Assembly (NCBI RefSeq): GCF_900111875.1 | Contig: NZ_FOJU01000001.1 | Span: 434,001 to 498,000, forward strand | DNA from: Poseidonocella pacifica | GTDB taxonomy: Bacteria; Pseudomonadota; Alphaproteobacteria; Rhodobacterales; Rhodobacteraceae | Direction of reading: 5' to 3' | DNA length: 64,000 nucleotides | In this document: piece by piece, positions 38,099 through 47,077 of the stretch | How positions within the stretch are numbered: position 1 is the stretch's first letter | Layout: every line of letters starts with the position of its first letter | Program-made: the position numbers and the translations under genes | The notes under the pieces: generated by a model | Told to the model about the DNA's origin: nothing | What the model saw: the letters and a program-made list of their open reading frames with translations, nothing else | Databases searched by the model: none

Positions 38099-38673
38099 CG
38101 GGTCAGGACAAGTTTGTCCGGGGTGAGTTCCACACTGGCGAACCGGCCGAGATAGGCCATGCCTAGCAGCGACCCGGACATCTCCCCTTCGTTGACCCAA
38201 ACCGGTACGCTTCGGTCGACGATAGGCCCGAGCGCGACCTCATCCAGCACTACGCGCGATGTACGCACGGGGCCATTCGCGGTCTGGGCGCGGCCCAGAT
38301 AGGCCAGCCCGTCGAGGTCGATCCCGACCCGTTCGGCATCCCGCCGTGACAACATGATTTCCGTGGCGCCGGTATCCACGACGAACCGCACCGGGGTACC
38401 ATCAATCTGTAGCGTCAGGTAAAAGTGGCGGTCCGGCGCGCGGGGCACCTCGATCACGCTCTCTGAGAGGGCACGTTGCGACGGGATGATCTGGGTCCGG
38501 ATATCGCCCCAAAGCCCGATGGCCGCGATCGTTCCGAGAAAGATCAGCCCCCAAAGGGCGGCGCTTTGCATGACCTTGCTCAGGTTCGCGCGATTGGCCA
38601 CCACGAAACTGCCCACCAGCACGAGGAGCAACAGGCCAAGATAGATGAGCGAGGCGGTATTTTGCGAGGTCAA
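38095..38673 (-). CDS. TIGR02281-type retropepsin-like aspartic protease, membrane-anchored
   Basis: A 192-residue protein. Two membrane helices (LIYLGLLLLVLVGSFVVA and AALWGLIFLGTIAAIGLW) precede a single retropepsin-like domain with the catalytic VVDTGATEIMLSRRDAERVG. A clan AA enzyme of one domain must dimerise to work. Natural substrates are unknown. It ends convergently with DUF2254. Confidence 0.9.
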   Translation of the reverse strand: MTSQNTASLIYLGLLLLVLVGSFVVANRANLSKVMQSAALWGLIFLGTIAAIGLWGDIRTQIIPSQRALSESVIEVPRAPDRHFYLTLQIDGTPVRFVVDTGATEIMLSRRDAERVGIDLDGLAYLGRAQTANGPVRTSRVVLDEVALGPIVDRSVPVWVNEGEMSGSLLGMAYLGRFASVELTPDKLVLTR

Positions 38674-38717
38674 GAGCGGTCCTTTCCGCCCCTAGATAGG
38701 GGCGCGGATCGTGCCTG

Positions 38718-39338
38718 TCACCCGCCGAGGCCAAAGCCGCGAAGCCCGTCGAGCACGAACTGTACCGAAAGGGCGGCGAGAAGCATCCCCAACAGCCGGG
38801 AGACGACGGTAATGCCCGTGCGCCCAAGGGCGCGTTCGACCATGCCCGCCATGAGAAACATCAAGAGCAGCAGCCCCAGAACCGCGAAGGTCACCCCAAG
38901 AACGGAGAAAAACCCAAGCATGCCATCAGCCCGTCCCGCCAGCAGGATGATTGACGCAATCGATCCGGGACCGGCAATGAGGGGGATCGCGATGGGAAAG
39001 ACCGACGGGTCGGGATGCTCTTCGTCCGGGTCCGCCTTGTCTTCGCGGCGCTTCGTGCGCCGTTCAAAGAGCATGTCGAGCGCCGTCAGAAAGAGCAGGA
39101 TACCCCCGGCAATACGAAAGGCGGGCATGGTGATGCCGATCACGCCCAGTACCTGTTCACCGGCAAAGGCAAAGAGGGTCAGGATGATGGCCGCGATAAG
39201 GGTTGCGCGTATGGCCACGGCGCGCCGATGGGCGGCGTCCGTGCCTTGGGTCAACGTGATGAACACCGGCGCAAGACCGATGGGATCGATGATGACGAAC
39301 ATGGTCACAAAAGCCGTAATGAGGAATGCGCTATCCAT
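38718..39338 (-). CDS. MarC family integral membrane protein
   Basis: A 206-residue six-helix inner-membrane protein: FVTMFVIIDPIGLAPVFITLT at the start, IPLIAGPGSIASIILLAGRA in the middle and RLLGMLLAALSVQFVLDGL at the end. MarC proteins were once linked to antibiotic resistance; the activity is unsettled. Its start overlaps the ABC-F stop by one base (TGATG), so the two are coupled. Confidence 0.92.
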   Translation of the reverse strand: MDSAFLITAFVTMFVIIDPIGLAPVFITLTQGTDAAHRRAVAIRATLIAAIILTLFAFAGEQVLGVIGITMPAFRIAGGILLFLTALDMLFERRTKRREDKADPDEEHPDPSVFPIAIPLIAGPGSIASIILLAGRADGMLGFFSVLGVTFAVLGLLLLMFLMAGMVERALGRTGITVVSRLLGMLLAALSVQFVLDGLRGFGLGG

Positions 39339-41194
39339 CAGGCCTCCGCGCCCTCAAGCTTTTCGAGGGCCGCCATCCAGAGCGCTTCCGCGCGTTCCAG
39401 CGCGGTCATGACTTCGGCGTATTTCTTTTGCCAGACTTCCATCTCACCGATGCGCTCCCCCTCATAGAGGTCGGGGTTGGCAAGCTTGCTCGCCAGTTTG
39501 TCGCGCATGTCGTTGAGTTTGCCGACGCGCTCCTCGCATTTGCGCACCTCTTGTTTGAGCGCCTTGACCGTATCACGCGAGGGCTTGGCCTTTTCTGCCT
39601 TGGGCTTGTCGGCCTTGTTCGGTTTGGCCGGTTTGTCGGCGGACAGGAGCAGCCGGCGATAGGCGTCGAGGTCGTCCTCATAGGGCGTGACCGCCCCGTC
39701 TTTCACCAACCAGAGACGGTCCGCCACCATGGACAGAAGGTGCATGTCGTGGCTGACGAGGATCACCGCACCGGAATAAGCGGTGAGCGCTTCGACCAGC
39801 GCTTCGCGGCTTTCGATATCGAGGTGGTTGGTCGGCTCATCGAGGATCAACAGATGCGGCGCATCGAGGGTGGCCAGCAGCAACGAGAGCCGTGCCTTTT
39901 GGCCCCCCGACAGCTTGCCGACGAGCGTTTCCGCCTGCGCGGCCATGAGCCCGAAACCGGCAAGACGAGCGCGCAGCTTGCTGGGCGTTTCGTTCGGGAA
40001 ATGGCGGCGCAGGTGGTCGATCGGGGTCTCGTCCACATGCAACTCATCCACTTGATGCTGCGCGAAAAAGCCGATCCGCAGCTTGTTCGAGCGCGTCATC
40101 TGGCCTTCCATCATGGGGAGACGGTCCGACAGGAGCTTGGCAAGTGTGGATTTGCCCTGACCGTTCTTGCCCAATAGCGCGATCCGGTCGTCCTGATCGA
40201 TGCGCAGGTCCAGACGTCGCAACACGGCGCGCCCGTCATATCCCACAGCACCGCCTTCGATGCGGATGATCGGCGGGTTGAGCTCATCCGGCTGCGGGAA
40301 GGTAAACACCCGCTTGGCGGCCTCTTCCGGCGCGGCGACCATATCCATCCGCTCGATCATCTTGAGCCGGGCCTGCGCCTGCTTCGCTTTGCTCGCCTTG
40401 GCGCGGAACCTGTCTACGAAGCTTTGCAGATGCGCGACGCGGGCCTGTTGTTTCTTGGCGATGGAGGTGGCTTGGGCACGGCGCTCCGCGCGTTGACGCG
40501 CGAATTGATCGTAAGGCCCCTGATAGAAGGTTAGCTTGCGCTCTTCCAGATGCAGGATCGCGCCCACCGCCCGGTTCAGCAGGCCGCGGTCGTGGCTGAT
40601 GATCAGTACGGTATGCGGATAGCGGGCGAGATATGTCTCCAGCCACAGCGCCCCTTCGAGATCGAGATAGTTGGTCGGCTCGTCGAGAAGCAGCAGATCC
40701 GGTTCGGCAAAGAGGACGGCGGCAAGAGCCACGCGCATCCGCCAGCCGCCGGAGAAGGCCGAGCAGGGGCGTTTCTGCTCCTCATCGTCAAAGCCCAACC
40801 CCTTGAGGATCGAGGCCGCGCGGGCCTCCGCCGACCATGCATCGATATCGGCAAGTCTCGTCTGGATCTCGGCGATGCGGGTGCCATCCTGCGCTGTTTC
40901 GGACTCGGCCATAAGCGATGCGCGTTCGGTATCGGCCGCCAGCACCGTGTCGATGAGCGAAACATCGGAAGAGGGCACCTCCTGCGACACGCCGCCGATC
41001 TTGGCGCGGGAGGGCAGGGCGATCTCCCCCGATTCCAAAGCAAGCTCACCCCGGATGAGCCGAAAGAGCGTGGTCTTGCCCGCACCGTTCGGCCCGACGA
41101 GGCCCACCTTGTGGCCTACGGGAATTGTGGCACTGGTGCCGTCGAAGAGCGGTCGTCCCTCGACCGCATAGGATATATCGCGCAATTCAAGCAT
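39338..41194 (-). CDS. ABC-F family ATP-binding protein (Uup/YheS-like)
   Basis: A 618-residue cytoplasmic protein with two ABC domains and no membrane part. The first domain has VGPNGAGKTTLF, FSGGWRMRVALAA and LLLDEPTNYLDLEG; the second has LGKNGQGKSTLAKLL, LSGGQKARLSLLLA and LILDEPTNHLD. A linker rich in Arg/Lys (P-site tRNA interaction motif region) lies between, and the C-terminus is a coiled coil (EVRKCEERVGKLNDMRDKL). ABC-F proteins act on ribosomes. The ATG at 41194 has GGGGGG upstream. Confidence 0.94.
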   Translation of the reverse strand: MLELRDISYAVEGRPLFDGTSATIPVGHKVGLVGPNGAGKTTLFRLIRGELALESGEIALPSRAKIGGVSQEVPSSDVSLIDTVLAADTERASLMAESETAQDGTRIAEIQTRLADIDAWSAEARAASILKGLGFDDEEQKRPCSAFSGGWRMRVALAAVLFAEPDLLLLDEPTNYLDLEGALWLETYLARYPHTVLIISHDRGLLNRAVGAILHLEERKLTFYQGPYDQFARQRAERRAQATSIAKKQQARVAHLQSFVDRFRAKASKAKQAQARLKMIERMDMVAAPEEAAKRVFTFPQPDELNPPIIRIEGGAVGYDGRAVLRRLDLRIDQDDRIALLGKNGQGKSTLAKLLSDRLPMMEGQMTRSNKLRIGFFAQHQVDELHVDETPIDHLRRHFPNETPSKLRARLAGFGLMAAQAETLVGKLSGGQKARLSLLLATLDAPHLLILDEPTNHLDIESREALVEALTAYSGAVILVSHDMHLLSMVADRLWLVKDGAVTPYEDDLDAYRRLLLSADKPAKPNKADKPKAEKAKPSRDTVKALKQEVRKCEERVGKLNDMRDKLASKLANPDLYEGERIGEMEVWQKKYAEVMTALERAEALWMAALEKLEGAEA

Positions 41195-41323
41195 GGCCCC
41201 CCTTTGGCCGAAGCCGGGCGCGCGGTCAATCACCGCTTTTCACTGGGGGAGACGCGTGATATCGGAGCCGCGGAAATTACGGCCTAAGGGCAGGGGCCCT
41301 TCGGTACAAATAGGAGACGACCC

Positions 41324-41746
41324 ATGGCCATCGAACGCACGCTCAGCATCATCAAGCCCGATGCAACGAAGCGCAACCTCACCGGCAAGATCAATGCGAA
41401 ATTCGAGGATGCGGGTCTGCGGATCATCGCTCAGAAGCGCATTCAGCTGACCAAAGACCAGGCCGGCGAATTCTATGCCGTCCACAAGGAACGCCCGTTC
41501 TATGACGAACTGTGCGAATTCATGGCGTCCGCACCGGTTGTGGCGCAGGTCCTCGAAGGCGAAGGCGCCATCGCGAAGAACCGCGAAGTAATGGGGGCCA
41601 CCAACCCCGCAGATGCCGAAGCGGGCACCATCCGCGCCGAATTTGCGGAATCCGTAGGCGAAAACTCCGTCCATGGTTCGGACGCGCCTGATACCGCGGC
41701 GGACGAGATCGCCTATTTCTTCTCCGGGCTCGAACTGGTCGGCTAA
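41324..41746 (+). CDS. ndk: Nucleoside diphosphate kinase
   Basis: A 140-residue kinase that equilibrates nucleoside triphosphate pools. The phosphorylated histidine is in [12 protein letters not shown]; the start [15 protein letters not shown] and GTIRAEFA are typical. It is divergent from ABC-F and has its own terminator. Confidence 0.98.
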   Translation: MAIERTLSIIKPDATKRNLTGKINAKFEDAGLRIIAQKRIQLTKDQAGEFYAVHKERPFYDELCEFMASAPVVAQVLEGEGAIAKNREVMGATNPADAEAGTIRAEFAESVGENSVHGSDAPDTAADEIAYFFSGLELVG

Positions 41747-41783
41747 ACCGATCAGCGTTTGGGCTCCGCCCAGATTCTTTCAG

Positions 41784-41813
41784 ACCGCCTGCGGAGCGCC
41801 GCGGGCGGTTTTT
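41784..41813 (+). terminator. Rho-independent terminator of ndk
   Basis: An 11-bp stem, ACCGCCTGCGG with CCGCGGGCGGT (one G-T wobble), closes a 4-base loop and runs into five T. Confidence 0.94.
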
Positions 41814-41819
41814 CGTTGC

Positions 41820-41912
41820 CTAGAACGCGGCCCAGTCGCGAAAGATCTGCCGAGGTGCTTCGGGTTCCGGGGACTTGGGTGCGGGGATCTGCTGTGGACG
41901 TTGATCAGCCAT
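41820..41912 (-). CDS. Candidate 30-residue microprotein, Pro-rich with a -RDWAAF C-terminus
   Basis: A minus-strand frame begins at an ATG with AGGAG six bases upstream and ends at TAG. The peptide opens MADQRPQQIPAPKSPEPEAP and ends RQIFRDWAAF; it has no signal or membrane helix. The good ribosome site, the lack of any other gene here and the upstream AT-rich run (TTTAATAT) favour a real gene. It converges with ndk, with its stop 6 bases from the terminator. Function unknown. Confidence 0.55.
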   Translation of the reverse strand: MADQRPQQIPAPKSPEPEAPRQIFRDWAAF

Positions 41913-42041
41913 AACGGGCTCCTGCATACTGATATTAAACTCTATGAACGAGCCTGCGCCGCGAATATGAACATGAGGTTGCCATCACGCGCCTTTCATC
42001 AACGCCGCCACGGTTTTTGGTCCGAGTTTTAGCGAAATGCT

Positions 42042-42929
42042 TCAGGATGCAGCAGCGCGTTCAACCAAGAGGGCGCGTGCCATATAGACCGCGAGACTCC
42101 CCACGACGATCCCGCCCCCGATCAGCATCCACGGCCCCGGCGCCTCGCCAACTCCCCACCAGACAACCAGCGGGCCAAGCACTGTTTCCAGCAGCATCAG
42201 AAGGCTGACATTCGCCGCATGGGTATGCCGGGAGGCAAGTGACAGGGTGCCGAACGCGAGCGGCGCGATGACCGCTCCGGCAAGCAGAATGGGCAGGATG
42301 TGACCGTCGCCCATCCCGGCTGGGCCAACGATGAAAAGCCCGGTCATCCCGGAGAGCAGCGACCCGATCCCGATCACGAGCGGCAGGGGAATGTCGGAAT
42401 TGTGGCGCAGCAGCGTGAAGTTGAAGGCCAGTACACCGGCCACCGACAGCCCCGCGAGCGCCCCCAGAAGTGTCCCCGCCCCAAATGCGGAACCGCCGTG
42501 GTCCTCCCCGAACACGGCGATTGCAATGCCTGCAAGAACTACAGTCATGGCGATCCAAGTTGCCCGGCCCGCGGGATCGCCATAGAGCACCCTTCCGATG
42601 ACGGCGGCGAAGACCGGGGCCGTCGCGATGCTGACCAAAACAACCGCCACGGGCGCGACGGCGATAGCGAGGCTGAACAGGATCGCGTTGAGATACTGGC
42701 AGATCACCACCTGATAGGTCGCCCTTTGCCGCAGCGTCCCAATCTCCCGGCGGTGTGCGCGGCTCGTCGTCACCCAGAGCACCAGCATCACCGACCCCAA
42801 TGAGAGGCCGCGCCATGCGATCATCTGTGCGCCCGACATGTCCGAGAGGCGCATGAGCAAGGTATCCGGCGTCAGGACGAGCGCACCAAATAGCGCGAGC
42901 AGCAGGCCGAAACGAGGATGATGTGACAT
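42042..42929 (-). CDS. EamA/DMT family transporter
   Basis: A 295-residue inner-membrane protein with ten predicted helices in two EamA repeats: [21 protein letters not shown] and [18 protein letters not shown] in the first, then [21 protein letters not shown] and [20 protein letters not shown] in the second. The substrate is unknown; members export amino acids or other metabolites. I chose the ATG at 42929, which gives a normal length; the ribosome site is weak. It is divergent from the HAD gene. Confidence 0.9.
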   Translation of the reverse strand: MSHHPRFGLLLALFGALVLTPDTLLMRLSDMSGAQMIAWRGLSLGSVMLVLWVTTSRAHRREIGTLRQRATYQVVICQYLNAILFSLAIAVAPVAVVLVSIATAPVFAAVIGRVLYGDPAGRATWIAMTVVLAGIAIAVFGEDHGGSAFGAGTLLGALAGLSVAGVLAFNFTLLRHNSDIPLPLVIGIGSLLSGMTGLFIVGPAGMGDGHILPILLAGAVIAPLAFGTLSLASRHTHAANVSLLMLLETVLGPLVVWWGVGEAPGPWMLIGGGIVVGSLAVYMARALLVERAAAS

Positions 42930-43046
42930 GAGAGGCTTTCGAGCGATTGGCGCGGTGATCTCGCTACATCGGCCCGCGGGGAGGGGCAAGCAGCACTGGA
43001 CCGACCAACCCCGCTGGTCTATGCCGATGAGCCGAGGGGATCGTCC

Positions 43047-43736
43047 ATGGCAGCCTATGATCTGGTGATATTCGACTTCGACGGTGTCATCGTGGACAGC
43101 GAGACGATCAGCGCGCGCATGCTGATTGCCGAACTTGTCAAGATCGGCGTGACGCTCGACATGGAGTATGTGGCGCGTCACTTTCTCGGGCGCAGCTATC
43201 CCGTCGTGCTGAGCCAGATCCGCAAGGATTTCGGCGTGGTGCTGCCCGATGGGTTCGAGTTGGATTACCGGGCGCGGTTGCTTGCTGCGTTCCGGCGCGA
43301 TCTGCGCGCCATGCCGGGCGTTGCCGGGGTGCTGAATACTCTCAGTGTGCCGCATACACTGGCCACCAGTTCAAGCCCCGTGCGCCTCGCCGAATCCCTG
43401 CGGATCGTGGACCTCGCCCATGCTTTTCCCGGGCCGGTCACCACTGCGTCCGAGGTGACACATGGCAAACCCGCCCCGGATCTTTTCCTGCTGGCGGCGT
43501 CCAAGTTCGGCGTGGAGCCGAACCGATGTCTCGTCGTCGAGGACAGCCGCCCCGGAATCCGCGCGGGTCTGGCGGCCGGCATGACCGTCTGGCACTTTGT
43601 TGGCGGGGGGCATTTCGCGGCCGGCGCGCCCCCAGCGGATACCGATGCCTTGCCACATCGACAGTTTGCCTCCTTTGACGAGTTCTTCCATGATGCGCCG
43701 GATCTGAAGCAGAGGGACACCCAGAATGGCGCGTAG
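43047..43736 (+). CDS. HAD-superfamily phosphatase (phosphoglycolate/sugar phosphatase type)
   Basis: A 229-residue hydrolase. Motif I is [11 protein letters not shown], motif II is ATSSS in [14 protein letters not shown], and the metal motif is [12 protein letters not shown] with VVEDSRPGI. The cap lies between motifs I and II, as in beta-phosphoglucomutase-like phosphatases. It overlaps the SorC-type regulator by 11 bases and probably acts on a sugar or polyol phosphate; the substrate is inferred from context only. Confidence 0.88.
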   Translation: MAAYDLVIFDFDGVIVDSETISARMLIAELVKIGVTLDMEYVARHFLGRSYPVVLSQIRKDFGVVLPDGFELDYRARLLAAFRRDLRAMPGVAGVLNTLSVPHTLATSSSPVRLAESLRIVDLAHAFPGPVTTASEVTHGKPAPDLFLLAASKFGVEPNRCLVVEDSRPGIRAGLAAGMTVWHFVGGGHFAAGAPPADTDALPHRQFASFDEFFHDAPDLKQRDTQNGA

Positions 43737-44679
43737 CGGGCACGACGATCGCGATACATCACCGCAGGATGACGCGGCGCGGGCGGCTTGGCTCTATTAC
43801 GTGGGCGGGTTGCGGCAGGATCAGATCGCAGAGGAACTCGGGGTGTCGCGGCAACGGGCCCAGCGTCTTGTGGCGCGGGCCGTTGCCGATGGCTTGATCC
43901 GGGTGCGGATTGCCCATCCCATCGCGTCCTGCCTTGAGCTGGAGCGGGATCTACGTGCGCGCTATGGGCTTGAACGGGCGCGCGTGGCCCCCAGCGTTCC
44001 CGGTGCGCCGGACCCGCTGGTCGCCCTTGCCCCCGTGGCGGCCCCGGAACTGGAGCGGATCTTTCTGGCCGAAGCGCCCCGGATCATCGCGCTTGGCACC
44101 GGGCGGACATTGCGCGCGGTGGTCGAGCAGATGCAGACGATTGACGCAGGACGCCACAAGGTCGTCTCGGTGATCGGCAATGTCGCGCCGGACGGATCGG
44201 CCTCCTTTTACGAGGTCATCATGCGCGTCGCGGACAAGACGGCAGCCCCGCATTATCCCATGGCCGTGCCGGTTATGGCGCGGGACCGCGACGAGCACCG
44301 ACTCTATAGCGGCTTGCCCCATGTGCGGAACGCACGCGCTCTGGCAAAGATGGCCGATATCTCCATCGTCGGCGTGGGGCAGATCGGGCAGGATGCGCCG
44401 CTGTATGTCGATGGCTTCATCACCGCCGCGGAACTGGCCAGCCTGGAAGAGGCGGGGGCGGCAGGGGAAATCTGCGGCCATGTCTTCGATGCCGAAGGGC
44501 GTTTCCTCGATCACCCGGTCAATCACAACATGGTTGGCCTTCGCGTTCCCCATGACGGCGGCCCGGTGTTGGGGATCGGGGCGGGGGTTCGCAAGGCGGC
44601 GGCGATCCGTGCCGCTCTTGCCGGCGGTCTGCTGACCGGACTTGTCACCGACGAAGATACCGCAAAGCTGCTTCTTTAA
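43726..44679 (+). CDS. SorC/DeoR-type sugar-binding transcriptional regulator of the polyol operon
   Basis: A 317-residue regulator. The helix-turn-helix at about residues 22-60 ([20 protein letters not shown]) is followed by a SorC effector domain ([47 protein letters not shown]). Such domains bind phosphorylated sugars or polyols. It lies directly upstream of smoE and is expected to act on the two palindromes there. It overlaps the HAD gene by 11 bases. Confidence 0.92.
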   Translation: MARSGHDDRDTSPQDDAARAAWLYYVGGLRQDQIAEELGVSRQRAQRLVARAVADGLIRVRIAHPIASCLELERDLRARYGLERARVAPSVPGAPDPLVALAPVAAPELERIFLAEAPRIIALGTGRTLRAVVEQMQTIDAGRHKVVSVIGNVAPDGSASFYEVIMRVADKTAAPHYPMAVPVMARDRDEHRLYSGLPHVRNARALAKMADISIVGVGQIGQDAPLYVDGFITAAELASLEEAGAAGEICGHVFDAEGRFLDHPVNHNMVGLRVPHDGGPVLGIGAGVRKAAAIRAALAGGLLTGLVTDEDTAKLLL

Positions 44680-44712
44680 CCGCAAATCTTAAGAGTTGTT
44701 TAATTTTTGCGC

Positions 44713-44741
44713 TTGACTCGAATCAGCGTCTCATGAGTAAT
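44713..44741 (+). promoter_or_regulatory. Predicted sigma70-like promoter of the smo operon
   Basis: TTGACT (44713-44718) and AGTAAT (44736-44741) are separated by 17 bases, close to the TTGACA/TATAAT consensus. The -10 box lies inside the first palindrome, which suits repression by occlusion. The ribosome site GGGAGGAG of smoE follows at 44771. Confidence 0.6.
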
Positions 44742-44747
44742 TGCTCA
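44734..44747. promoter_or_regulatory. Candidate operator 1 of the SorC-type regulator
   Basis: TGAGTAATTGCTCA is a 14-base near-palindrome (two mismatched positions), and the outer bases extend it to CATGAG...CTCATG. It overlaps the -10 box of the smo promoter. Confidence 0.55.
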
Positions 44748-44752
44748 TGTCT

Positions 44753-44766
44753 AGAGCATTTGCTCA
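44753..44766. promoter_or_regulatory. Candidate operator 2 of the SorC-type regulator
   Basis: AGAGCATTTGCTCA repeats the GAGCA/TGCTC pattern of operator 1. Centre-to-centre spacing is 19 bases, near two helical turns, which would suit a dimer of dimers. It ends 4 bases before the ribosome site. Confidence 0.5.
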
Positions 44767-44781
44767 ATCTGGGAGGAGATA

Positions 44782-46101
44782 ATGACAAACACTACCCGCG
44801 CTCTTCTGGGCGCTACCGCCCTGTCGGTTGTCGCCATGGCGGCGTCTGCACAGGACACAACCCTCACGATCGCGACCGTGAACAACGGCGACATGATCCG
44901 GATGCAGGGCCTGACGGAGAATTTCACCAGCGAGAATCCCGGCATCGCCATCGAGTGGGTCACGCTGGAAGAGAACGTTCTGCGTCAACGCGTTACCCAA
45001 GACATCGCCACCAATGGTGGCCAATTCGACGTGATGACCATCGGCACCTATGAGGTTCCGATCTGGGCGGCCCAAGATTGGCTCCTGCCACTCGACAACA
45101 TGCCGGCGGAATGGGATCAGGCGGATTTCCTGCCCGCAATCGCATCCGGTCTTACAGCGGATGACAAGCTTTTTGCCGCGCCTTTCTATGGCGAAAGCTC
45201 AATGGTCATGTACCGCAAGGACCTGATGGAAGCGGCTGGCATGGAAATGCCCGATGAGCCCACATGGGACGAAATCAAGGCCGCCGCCGAAGCCATGACC
45301 GACGAAGAGAATGAGGTCTATGGCATCTGTCTTCGCGGCAAGGCGGGCTGGGGTGAGAACATGGCGTTCCTGACAGCCATGTCCAACTCCTACGGCGCCC
45401 GCTGGTTCGACGAAGAGTGGAACGCACAGTTCGACAGCGACGCGTGGAAGAACACGCTGACCGACTATCTCGAACTGATGAACACCTACGGCCCTCCGGG
45501 CGCGTCCTCCAACGGGTTCAACGAGAACCTCGCGCTGTTCCAGCAGGGCAAATGCGGCATGTGGATTGATGCCACGGTTGCGGCGTCCTTCGTGACCAAC
45601 CCCGACGACAGCAATGTCGCCGATCAGGTCGGTTTCGCACTCGCCCCCGACAATGGCCTGGGCAAGCGCGGCAACTGGCTCTGGGCATGGACCCTTGGCA
45701 TTCCTGCGGGCACCGATGCGCCTGAAGAAGCCAAGAAGTTCGTCGCGTGGGCCACGAGCAAGGGCTACACCGAGCTTGTCGCTTCCGAAGAGGGCTGGGC
45801 GAACGTACCTCCGGGCACACGCACATCGCTCTATGAGAACCAGGAGTATCTCGACGCGGCACCGTTCGCAGAGATGACCCTTGCTTCGATCAACGCGGCC
45901 GATCCCAAGAACCCGACCGTCGATCCGGTGCCTTACACAGGCGTTCAGTTCGTCGCCATTCCGGAGTTCCAGGGTATCGCAACCGCTGTGGGCCAGCAGT
46001 TCGCTGCCGCGCTTGCGGGCCAGATCTCCGCTGAAGAAGCACTTGCCAACGCGCAGAACCTCACCCAGCGTGAGATCGACCGAGCAGGTTACGGCGAATA
46101 A
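44782..46101 (+). CDS. smoE: Polyol/sugar ABC transporter substrate-binding protein
   Basis: A 439-residue family 1 extracellular solute-binding protein with a signal peptide (MTNTTRALLGATALSVVAMAASAQ). Typical segments are WAAQDWLLPLDNM, DLMEAAGMEMPDEPTWDEIK and NENLALFQQGKCGMWIDATV. With the permeases and MtlK it matches the Rhodobacter sphaeroides polyol transport set, so sorbitol/mannitol is the probable ligand. The start has a strong GGGAGGAG. A large hairpin separates it from smoF. Confidence 0.88.
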   Translation: MTNTTRALLGATALSVVAMAASAQDTTLTIATVNNGDMIRMQGLTENFTSENPGIAIEWVTLEENVLRQRVTQDIATNGGQFDVMTIGTYEVPIWAAQDWLLPLDNMPAEWDQADFLPAIASGLTADDKLFAAPFYGESSMVMYRKDLMEAAGMEMPDEPTWDEIKAAAEAMTDEENEVYGICLRGKAGWGENMAFLTAMSNSYGARWFDEEWNAQFDSDAWKNTLTDYLELMNTYGPPGASSNGFNENLALFQQGKCGMWIDATVAASFVTNPDDSNVADQVGFALAPDNGLGKRGNWLWAWTLGIPAGTDAPEEAKKFVAWATSKGYTELVASEEGWANVPPGTRTSLYENQEYLDAAPFAEMTLASINAADPKNPTVDPVPYTGVQFVAIPEFQGIATAVGQQFAAALAGQISAEEALANAQNLTQREIDRAGYGE

Positions 46102-46113
46102 CCACCAATAGTT

Positions 46114-46137
46114 CCGGGGCCGCAGTGTCGGCCCCGG
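46114..46137 (+). other. Intercistronic hairpin between smoE and smoF
   Basis: A perfect 9-bp stem, CCGGGGCCG with CGGCCCCGG, with loop CAGTGT and no T-run. Hairpins like this after a binding-protein gene commonly stabilise the upstream mRNA or attenuate reading into the permeases, giving more binding protein than permease. That role is inferred. Confidence 0.75.
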
Positions 46138-46200
46138 TTCCCTCCGGGCGGAGCCCGCTATTGCGCTTGCCCCGCTTTCACTTCCGACGGGAGTAACCCC

Positions 46201-47073
46201 ATGGCGACCCAGCATTCCCGCGCCGCGGCGCGATTGATGATCTCCCCTTCGGTGATCCTGCTCCTTGGATGGATGCTGATCCCGCTGGGGCTTACCCTTT
46301 ACTTCTCCTTCTTGCGCTACAACCTGCTGATGCCGGGTGCGAACCCCTTTGTGGGCTGGGAGAACTACAGTTATTTCCTTTCTGATCCGGCCTTTAAGGC
46401 GGCGATCGTCAACACGCTGCTACTTGTGGTGGGTGTGCTGGTGATCACGGTCGTGGGCGGCACTCTGCTTGCCATCCTGCTTGATCAGGCGATGTGGGGG
46501 CAGGGGATTGTACGTATCCTCGTCATCGCGCCCTTCTTCGTCATGCCGACCGTTTCTGCGCTGGTCTGGAAGAACATGTTCATGAATCCGGTGAACGGGC
46601 TGTTTGCTCATCTCGCCAAGTTTCTGGGGCTGCCGCCGTTCGATTTCTTCGCCGCGGCCCCGCTCGCCTCGATCATCGGGATCGTCTCATGGCAATGGCT
46701 GCCATTCGCGACGCTCATCCTGCTCACGGCCATGCAATCGCTCGATAGCGAACGACTTGAGGCCGCCGAGATGGATGGCGCAGGCCCGCTGTCGCGGTTC
46801 TGGTACATGGTTTTGCCGCATCTCAGCCGCGCCATCACCGTCGTGATCCTGATCCAGACGATTTTCCTTCTGTCCGTCTTCGCCGAAATCCTTGTCACCA
46901 CGAATGGTGGCCCGGGCAACGCCTCGACGAACCTCACCTATCTGGTCTACGCCGAAAGCCTGCTGCGCTTCGATGTGGGGACCGGGTCCGCCGGCGGCGT
47001 CGTCGCCATCATCCTCGCCAATATCGTCGCCATCTTCCTGATGCGGATGATCGGCAAGAATCTGGACGCATGA
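46201..47073 (+). CDS. smoF: Polyol ABC transporter permease 1
   Basis: A 290-residue MalF-type permease with six helices (for example VILLLGWMLIPLGLTLYFSFLRYN). The EAA loop is LEAAEMDGAGPLSRFWYMVLPHL. The start ATG has GGGAG upstream. It lies 100 bases after smoE across the hairpin and 4 bases before smoG. Confidence 0.9.
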   Translation: MATQHSRAAARLMISPSVILLLGWMLIPLGLTLYFSFLRYNLLMPGANPFVGWENYSYFLSDPAFKAAIVNTLLLVVGVLVITVVGGTLLAILLDQAMWGQGIVRILVIAPFFVMPTVSALVWKNMFMNPVNGLFAHLAKFLGLPPFDFFAAAPLASIIGIVSWQWLPFATLILLTAMQSLDSERLEAAEMDGAGPLSRFWYMVLPHLSRAITVVILIQTIFLLSVFAEILVTTNGGPGNASTNLTYLVYAESLLRFDVGTGSAGGVVAIILANIVAIFLMRMIGKNLDA

Positions 47074-47077
47074 AGCC

